From an uncultured Eubacteriales bacterium (GTDB lineage: Bacteria; Bacillota; Clostridia; Christensenellales; CAG-917), in assembly GCA_900322215.1 (NCBI GenBank), contig ONYW01000011.1, forward strand, positions 1 through 35,368: 35,368 nucleotides of DNA, in the 5' to 3' direction. The notes beneath the pieces were generated by a model that saw only the letters and a program-made list of their open reading frames with translations, ran no database searches and was not told where the DNA came from. A program made the position numbers and the translations under genes. Positions 31,203 to 35,368 of the stretch are shown here, one piece after another. Each line of letters opens with the position of its first letter. The first letter of the stretch is position 1.

Positions 31203-31865
31203 ATGAAAAGAAAAATTTTGCTTGCAATACTTGCAGTTGTTATCATCGTTGCATCACTCTCCGCGCTCGTCGCCTGCAACAAAAAGGGCGAAGAAAAGCC
31301 TGCGGAGCCTATATCTCGCATAACGCGGGAGTATTATGCCGGGGAGAGCGATCTCTTTGCCGTAGTCGTCGAAAAAGGGGAGAGAGAAAAGAATTTCATC
31401 GCGGACGGCAAGGCGACGGACGTTTGCGCGTTTGCGACGGTGTCCGTCACTCCGCTCAAAACCAACGACTATGAAGAACTCGCCTATGAACTGAAAGGCG
31501 AAACAAGCACTCTAACGGGTTCGATAGCGCGCGACGAGTACGGCGAATACAAGACGGACGTCACGCTTGACTTTGTTCCCAAACAGGCGATAATCACAGT
31601 CGGCGAAACGAAAAGCGAGATAGACCTCGTCTCCGTCCTCGAGGGTGCACTCTCCGTCGGCGATATAATAAACATCGCAAAAGCGGAGTTCAAAGATACG
31701 CTTGACAAGGAGGCTGAACTCGGCAAAGAGCGAGAAATCTACCTCAAAGTCATCACCGGCGACAGAGAAAACTATTTCTATTACGTCTCCTTCATCGGCG
31801 ACGGCGTGGACTACCTCGCGGTGCTAATAGAACCGAAGACAGGAAAGATAGTCAGTAAAAAATGA
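31203..31865 (+). CDS. Small lipoprotein of unknown function (220 aa)
   Basis: MKRKILLAILAVVIIVASL then the lipobox LVAC (C25) marks a type II signal peptide, so the mature protein is tethered to the outer face of the membrane. The remaining ~195 residues are charged and predicted mostly beta; I recognise no domain. The end (LIEPKTGKIVSKK) resembles the close of PepSY-like domains, but the match is too slight to call. ATG 31203 starts exactly at the signal peptide; no good ribosome binding site is seen, and GTG 31179 in frame is a weaker alternative. Divergent from the P-type ATPase, with a terminator overlapping its stop. Confidence 0.72.
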   Translation: MKRKILLAILAVVIIVASLSALVACNKKGEEKPAEPISRITREYYAGESDLFAVVVEKGEREKNFIADGKATDVCAFATVSVTPLKTNDYEELAYELKGETSTLTGSIARDEYGEYKTDVTLDFVPKQAIITVGETKSEIDLVSVLEGALSVGDIINIAKAEFKDTLDKEAELGKEREIYLKVITGDRENYFYYVSFIGDGVDYLAVLIEPKTGKIVSKK

Positions 31866-31884
31866 GCCGAGGGGCTCATTTTTT
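31861..31884 (+). terminator. Intrinsic terminator of the small lipoprotein gene
   Basis: AATGAGCC (31861-31868), loop GAGG, GGCTCATT (31873-31880) and a T-run; the stop codon lies inside the stem. Confidence 0.9.
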
Positions 31885-31930
31885 GTGATGTGTTTCGCTT
31901 CGCTCAACATGATGTAAATTTCGTAAAATC

Positions 31931-32406
31931 GAGCAACCACACACTTGTGTGGTTGTTATTTTTTGTAGTATTGCCGTCACTTCGAGCGTAAGTCGAGAAA
32001 GTCCGACTTCGGTGTTGCCAAGGGCATCCACCTTGTTCGCTTGGGCTACGGACAATTCACCGGATTGTCCGCTTAACGCGTCGCGCCCCTAAGTAGAGAC
32101 GTGTGGTTGCTCTAACTTGCTATCGTCGTTCAACCCTAAATGCAATACCCCTTCCTGCTCCGCCAGTTTTCCCCACCGCGGAACTTACCGAACACAAGTT
32201 GCTCACTTTTAAGGAATAAACAAAACTGTCGTTCGCAACGTTGCTATTCCCTACAAAAGCGAGTGCTCGCTCCGGGGACACCAAGTCGGCGCTCTAAAAT
32301 CCGGTTTCCTCTATTCTTTGCCACTTCGCCTTTGGGACGCTCCGCAACAAAATGTCCCAAAGTCTCGTACTGAGTGCAGACCGAGGCACTCCGGGGACTC
32401 CACTTT
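31931..32406. repeat. Large structured repeat F, copy 1 (with inserted module M)
   Basis: No gene is supported. It opens with hairpin CAACCACAC/GTGTGGTTG (31934-31942 with 31947-31955) followed by a T-run, then TTCGAGCGTAAGTCGAGAAA, module M (about 32001-32092), GTGTGGTTGCTC (32101-32112) and some 290 bases that match 35073-35368 at high identity. Internal hairpins include TTTGGGAC/GTCCCAAA (32331-32338 with 32354-32361) and GAGTGC/GCACTC (about 32371-32390). Conservation without an ORF suggests a mobile or structured RNA element. Confidence 0.88.
32001..32092 (+). repeat. Repeat module M inserted in repeat F copy 1
   Basis: Present here but absent from repeat F copy 2, where GTCGAGAAATCCC runs straight on to TGTAGAGACA. 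Most of it recurs inverted at 10241-10327. It contains the palindrome GGACAATtCACCGgATTGTCC. Confidence 0.8.
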
Positions 32407-32420
32407 GCGGAGTCGGTTCC

Positions 32421-32570
32421 GTCTTCGAAAGAGTGAGTCGGTTCACCTGCTACGCTTTGAATAGGCTGACGTGAATAACAGAGACACGAAGTGTCCGTCT
32501 TCGAAAGAGAGAGTTGAGACTCCGGCGCGTCTTCGAAAGAGTAAGTCGGAACTCCCGCGCGTCTTCGAAC
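32421..32570. repeat. Degenerate repeats with GTCTTCGAA core
   Basis: GTCTTCGAAAGAG occurs at 32421, 32497 and 32529, with GTCTTCGAAC at 32561. The last three are exactly 32 bases apart, and the intervening bases are partly conserved (AGTCGG, CTCCGGCGC-like). A GACACGAAGTGTC palindrome lies between the first two. Confidence 0.75.
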
Positions 32571-32581
32571 AGGCAAGCATC

Positions 32582-32708
32582 AAAAACCGCGATATTTGGA
32601 TGAGATGCGCGAAAGGGCGCCTTCTTTTGTGATGGAGCGTACATTGACGTACGTGACTGAACAAAAAAGGCGACCTGACAAAGCAGGTCGCCAAATAGCG
32701 CGGTTTTT
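32582..32708. repeat. Long hairpin element LHE-D
   Basis: Outer arms AAAAACCGCGATATTTGG (32582-32599) and CCAAATAGCGCGGTTTTT (32691-32708) pair over 18 bases with one mismatch at the same position as in LHE-B and LHE-C. The tip carries CGTACATTGACGTACG-type pairing near 32638-32653. The right arm ends one base from the stop codon of the HU gene on the minus strand, so it may end that transcript. Confidence 0.9.
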
Positions 32709-32709
32709 A

Positions 32710-32982
32710 TTAGTTGAAAAGGTCTTTGAACCCCTTACCAAACTTGCAGACAGGTGCTTTGGACGCTGCGATTGTGATAGGTTGCTTTGTGACAGGGTTG
32801 AAGCCTTGACGTGCCGGTTTCTCTTTGAGTTCGAAGGACGCGAAGTTTGCGATTGCAACTTTGTCGCCTGCTTTGAGAGATTCTGCGATAACTTCAACAA
32901 GTGCGTCTACAGCAGCCGTAGCGTCTTTTTGGGAGAGTTCTGCTTTTTGTGCAACGAGTTTAATAAGTTCAGTTTTGTTCAT
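32710..32982 (-). CDS. hup: HU-family DNA-binding protein
   Basis: A 90-residue nucleoid protein, the standard HU length. The N-terminal MNKTELIKLVAQKAELSQKD and the body helix match the family; the DNA-binding arm is present as PARQGFNPVTKQPITIAASK, with the proline of the arm tip retained but the usual GRNPxTG changed to GFNPVTK. The C-terminal FGKGFKDLFN replaces the usual FKPGK-ALKD-N end. It bends and compacts DNA as a dimer. AGGAGG precedes ATG 32982. Monocistronic with a near-perfect promoter; its 3' end runs into LHE-D. Confidence 0.95.
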   Translation of the reverse strand: MNKTELIKLVAQKAELSQKDATAAVDALVEVIAESLKAGDKVAIANFASFELKEKPARQGFNPVTKQPITIAASKAPVCKFGKGFKDLFN

Positions 32983-33009
32983 AATTAGCCTCCTAAGGAT
33001 AGTGAATAA

Positions 33010-33038
33010 ATTATAGCCAATTTTGTGGTTTTATGCAA
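33010..33038 (-). promoter_or_regulatory. Promoter of the HU gene
   Basis: Minus strand TTGCAT (33033-33038), 17 bases, TATAAT (33010-33015). Confidence 0.8.
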
Positions 33039-33052
33039 TACCTTTTGCAAAA

Positions 33053-33078
33053 AAACCACTAAATAGTGTGGTTTTTGC
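33053..33078. repeat. Hairpin between the divergent HU and aminotransferase genes
   Basis: AAAAACCAC and GTGTGGTTTTT pair around TAAATA with a bulge, giving T-runs on both strands. It resembles a collapsed version of the outer arms of the long hairpin elements, but homology is unproven. The remaining bases to 33220 hold no gene. Confidence 0.5.
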
Positions 33079-33220
33079 AAGATAATGATACAAGTGTAGC
33101 CAAAAATCCGCTTTGTTCCGCCCGCCGCGTTGGAGATATCGGACAATTGACAAAAAACGGAATTTGTTTATTTACTCCAAAATTTGCCGATTTGTACTGT
33201 TATCGCAAGAAGTATGGGTA

Positions 33221-33249
33221 TTTACAACCAAAAGCGAGAGGTTTATAAT
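33221..33249 (+). promoter_or_regulatory. Promoter of the class III aminotransferase gene
   Basis: TTTACA (33221-33226), 17 bases, TATAAT (33244-33249). AAGGAGGG then precedes ATG 33289. Confidence 0.82.
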
Positions 33250-33288
33250 AATGTCATAAAATAATAACTTGCCTATAAGGAGGGAATT

Positions 33289-34926
33289 ATGGCAAACGGT
33301 TATGGCATTTCAAGTTGGCAAGACGCCGCGGAGATCAATAGAGAACTGAAGGCTCTCACGGACAAACCTATCTATTGCGTGTCTGAGGACGCGCTCAAAG
33401 ACATTCTCAATCACTTTGAAACGAAGTGCGCAAAATCCAAGGAAATCACAACGGAAGCAAAGAAGTATATTCCGGGCGGTGTTCAACACAACCTCGCATT
33501 CAACTATCCTTTCCCGATGTGCATGGAAAAGGCGGAGGGCGCATACCTCTACGATAGAGACGGCAACCAGTATATCGACTTCCTTCAAGCGGGCGGTCCG
33601 ACAATTCTCGGCTCCAACTTCCCTGCGGTGAAAGAAAAGGTGTTTGAACTCCTCAACACCTGCGGTCCTGTCACGGGACTCTTCCACGAAGGCGAACTCC
33701 TTCTTGCAAAGAAGATCAACGAACTTATGCCAAACTGCGAAATGTTCCGTATGCTCGGCTCGGGCACAGAGTCCGTCATGGCGGCCATTCGTGTCGCGCG
33801 TTGCGCCACAAAGAAAAAACGCGTCATCAAAGTCGGCGGTGCCTACCACGGCTGGTCGGATCAAATGGTCTACGGTTTGAAGATACCGGGCTCTCGTCAG
33901 TTCCTCGAATCTCACGGTATTCCGGGATCTTACAACAAGACGGACGAAGTCAGACCGAACGACCTCAAGATGCTCGAAAAGATGCTCAAAAAGAACACCC
34001 TTCGCGGCGGCACTGCGGCAGTCATCGTAGAGCCTGTCGGTCCTGAATCCGGCACGCGTCCGATCGACCTCGATTACAACCTCAAAGCGCGTATCCTCGC
34101 AAAGAAATACGGCGCACTCTTCATCTTCGACGAAGTCGTCACGGGATTCCGCGTCGGCATCCACGGTGCAGCGGGCTACTTCTTCAAAGAGAACTACGGC
34201 TATGACTACAACAACGACATCGCTCTCGTCGACGGCAAACAATGGATAATAGAGGACAAAAAACTCGAAAACGGCAAGGTTGTCAAGTTCAAACGCCCTG
34301 CAACAAACAGAGATATGTATCCTGATCTCACGGTCTTCGGCAAGATCGTCGCAGGCGGTTATCCGTCCGCAGGCGGCGTCGGCGGCAAGAGAGAATACGT
34401 CAGCCTCATGGCGGCAGGCCTTGCAGGTATGGGCAAAAAGGCATACGTCGGCGGCACGCTCGCGGCAAACCCGCTTTCCTCTTATGCAGGCTATCTTGCA
34501 ATTTGCGAAATAGAGAAGAACAACGCATGTGAAAAGGCAGGTCACGCAGGCGACCGCTTGGCGGCAGGTCTTAAAGCCCTCGTCAAAAAATACAATCTCC
34601 CGTTCGTCGTCTACAATCAAGGCTCTATCGTCCACCTCGAATGCACGGGCGCAATGAGTTTTGACTTCTCCAATATGAACTTGCTCGGCTCCGTCGTCCC
34701 GATGCTCAAAAAGAAACCTGAAATGCTCCGCAGAAAGGTTGCTATGGAACAAATGGGTGCAGCCTACATGGCAAACGGCATCGTCACTCTCGCGGGTTCT
34801 CGTCTTTACACCTCAATGGCTGACACGGACGAAATCATCGACGAAGCCCTCCGCCGCTTTGAAAACGTCTTCAAGACTGTTGTGGAGTGTACTGACAACT
34901 CCCGCTTCGAGAAAAAACCTCATTAA
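33289..34926 (+). CDS. Class III PLP-dependent aminotransferase (glutamate-1-semialdehyde-aminomutase-like)
   Basis: A 545-residue PLP enzyme. Key parts of the fold are the cofactor phosphate site GSGTES (157-162), AYHGW (185-189), FDEVVTGFR with D281 contacting the pyridine nitrogen, and the Schiff-base lysine K352 in TVFGKIVAGG. Overall similarity is to HemL, but the protein is about 110 residues longer: an extra N-terminal ~55 residues and an insertion at about 297-343 just before the lysine motif. No other heme gene is in the window, so a role as HemL is doubtful; a dedicated transaminase or aminomutase for another substrate is as likely. Excellent promoter and ribosome binding site point to high expression. 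The stop overlaps the arm of a truncated hairpin element. Confidence 0.85.
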   Translation: MANGYGISSWQDAAEINRELKALTDKPIYCVSEDALKDILNHFETKCAKSKEITTEAKKYIPGGVQHNLAFNYPFPMCMEKAEGAYLYDRDGNQYIDFLQAGGPTILGSNFPAVKEKVFELLNTCGPVTGLFHEGELLLAKKINELMPNCEMFRMLGSGTESVMAAIRVARCATKKKRVIKVGGAYHGWSDQMVYGLKIPGSRQFLESHGIPGSYNKTDEVRPNDLKMLEKMLKKNTLRGGTAAVIVEPVGPESGTRPIDLDYNLKARILAKKYGALFIFDEVVTGFRVGIHGAAGYFFKENYGYDYNNDIALVDGKQWIIEDKKLENGKVVKFKRPATNRDMYPDLTVFGKIVAGGYPSAGGVGGKREYVSLMAAGLAGMGKKAYVGGTLAANPLSSYAGYLAICEIEKNNACEKAGHAGDRLAAGLKALVKKYNLPFVVYNQGSIVHLECTGAMSFDFSNMNLLGSVVPMLKKKPEMLRRKVAMEQMGAAYMANGIVTLAGSRLYTSMADTDEIIDEALRRFENVFKTVVECTDNSRFEKKPH

Positions 34927-34966
34927 AAACCGCGTGATTTAGCGAATAGCATTGTCAAAGCCCTTC
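34925..34966. repeat. Truncated long hairpin element LHE-E
   Basis: Only the left arm and its flank are present: AAAAACCGCGTGATTTAG (34925-34942) then GCGAATAGCATTGTCAAAG, matching LHE-B and LHE-C. The copy breaks off at about 34966, next to repeat F copy 2; no right arm is seen. Its first two A bases belong to the TAA of the aminotransferase gene. Confidence 0.82.
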
Positions 34967-34976
34967 ATAAAACTAG

Positions 34977-35368
34977 CAACCACACACTTTGTGTGGTTGT
35001 TTTAATTTAGGAGACAGATGTCATTTCGAGCTAAGTCGAGAAATCCCATATGTAGAGACATGTGGTTGCTCTAAAAGGCTACCGTCGTTTAACTCTAAAC
35101 GCAACACCCCTTCCTGCTCCGCCAGGTTTCCCGCACCGCGGAACAAGCCGAACACAAGTTGCTCACTTCTAAGGAATAAACAAAACTGTCGTTCGCAACG
35201 TTGCTATTCTCTACAAGAGTGTATTACTCGCTCCGGGGACACCGAGTCGGCGCTCTAAAATCCGGTTTTCTCTATTCTTTGCCACTTCGCCTTTGGGACG
35301 CTCCGCAACAGAATGTCCCAAAGTCTCGTACTGAGTGCAGACCGAGGCACTCCAGGGACTCCGCCTTG
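34977..35368. repeat. Large structured repeat F, copy 2 (runs off the window)
   Basis: Hairpin CAACCACAC/GTGTGGTTG (34977-34985 with 34991-34999) plus a T-rich flank, then ATTTCGAGCTAAGTCGAGAA, TGTGGTTGCT (35061-35070) and about 295 bases matching copy 1 from 32113 onward. Module M is missing. The hairpin AGCGAG/CTCGCT of copy 1 near 32259 is replaced here by GAGT-gtatt-ACTC, keeping a stem with other bases. No gene is supported. The element continues past the end of the window. Confidence 0.88.

Noticed and set aside
32421-32570. The 32-base-period repeats as a CRISPR array
   Set aside because: The whole unit is partly conserved, there is no unique spacer of constant length, only three units are in register, and no cas gene is present.
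33310-34752. A 480-codon open frame on the minus strand opposite the aminotransferase gene
   Set aside because: It mirrors the codon pattern of the plus-strand gene, has no ribosome binding site or family features, and the plus-strand product has a complete PLP-enzyme motif set.
33289-34926. Naming the class III aminotransferase hemL
   Set aside because: Extra N-terminal and internal segments and lack of any heme gene nearby make the substrate uncertain, so no symbol was given.

Overview
The window reads as chromosome of an anaerobic, probably gut-associated member of the Clostridia (Firmicutes). The evidence is a [FeFe]-hydrogenase cluster, an oxygen-labile 4Fe-4S L-serine dehydratase, a PflX-like radical SAM enzyme, AGGAGG-type ribosome binding sites, TTGnnn/TTTACA-N17-TATAAT promoters, strong U-run terminators and type II lipobox lipoproteins. 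Genus or family cannot be fixed from sequence alone. Genes lie on both strands in short units, mostly separated by intrinsic terminators.

Region by region. (1) 144-4943: a tightly overlapping hydrogenase operon with two paralogous thioredoxin-fold [2Fe-2S] ferredoxins, a HydS-like sensory [FeFe]-hydrogenase with 4Fe-4S and PAS modules, a SpoIIE/PP2C-type phosphatase, and a HydA-like (group B) [FeFe]-hydrogenase. (2) 5032-12794: a GPH-family sugar symporter (-), a 939-residue lipoprotein of unknown function, a repeat-rich gap with tRNA-Ala(GGC), and a second lipoprotein gene interrupted by an in-frame TAA. (3) 12856-18269: a PI-PLC X-domain protein divergent from a flavodoxin-like reductase, then a geranylgeranyl-reductase-like flavoprotein, a PflX-like radical SAM protein and an acyltransferase-3 membrane protein. 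(4) 18438-22522: a pyrimidine salvage unit (uracil permease then upp) behind a terminator-bearing leader, then an XRE/TPR regulator. (5) 22846-31865: two small ORFs, L-serine dehydratase, TypA/BipA, a second GPH transporter, a P-type ATPase and a small lipoprotein. (6) 31866-35368: long non-coding repeats around HU and a class III aminotransferase.

The most distinctive content is non-coding. A family of about 120-bp long-hairpin elements (four complete copies, one truncated) sits at or within a few bases of stop codons; each has an outer stem with usually one mismatch and an apical GTAC...GTAC stem. A second, about 400-bp, structured repeat occurs twice (31931-32406 and 34977 to the window end). 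One copy carries a roughly 90-bp module that recurs inverted next to tRNA-Ala-derived tails near 10.2 kb. A palindrome cluster at 9867-10006 can fold into a three-hairpin cloverleaf.

As a functional picture, the hydrogenase operon could couple ferredoxin redox state and H2 level to a phosphatase output. The other genes cover sugar import, pyrimidine salvage, serine deamination, ion transport, envelope lipoproteins and nucleoid structure. All calls rest on reading the sequence; no database search was run.
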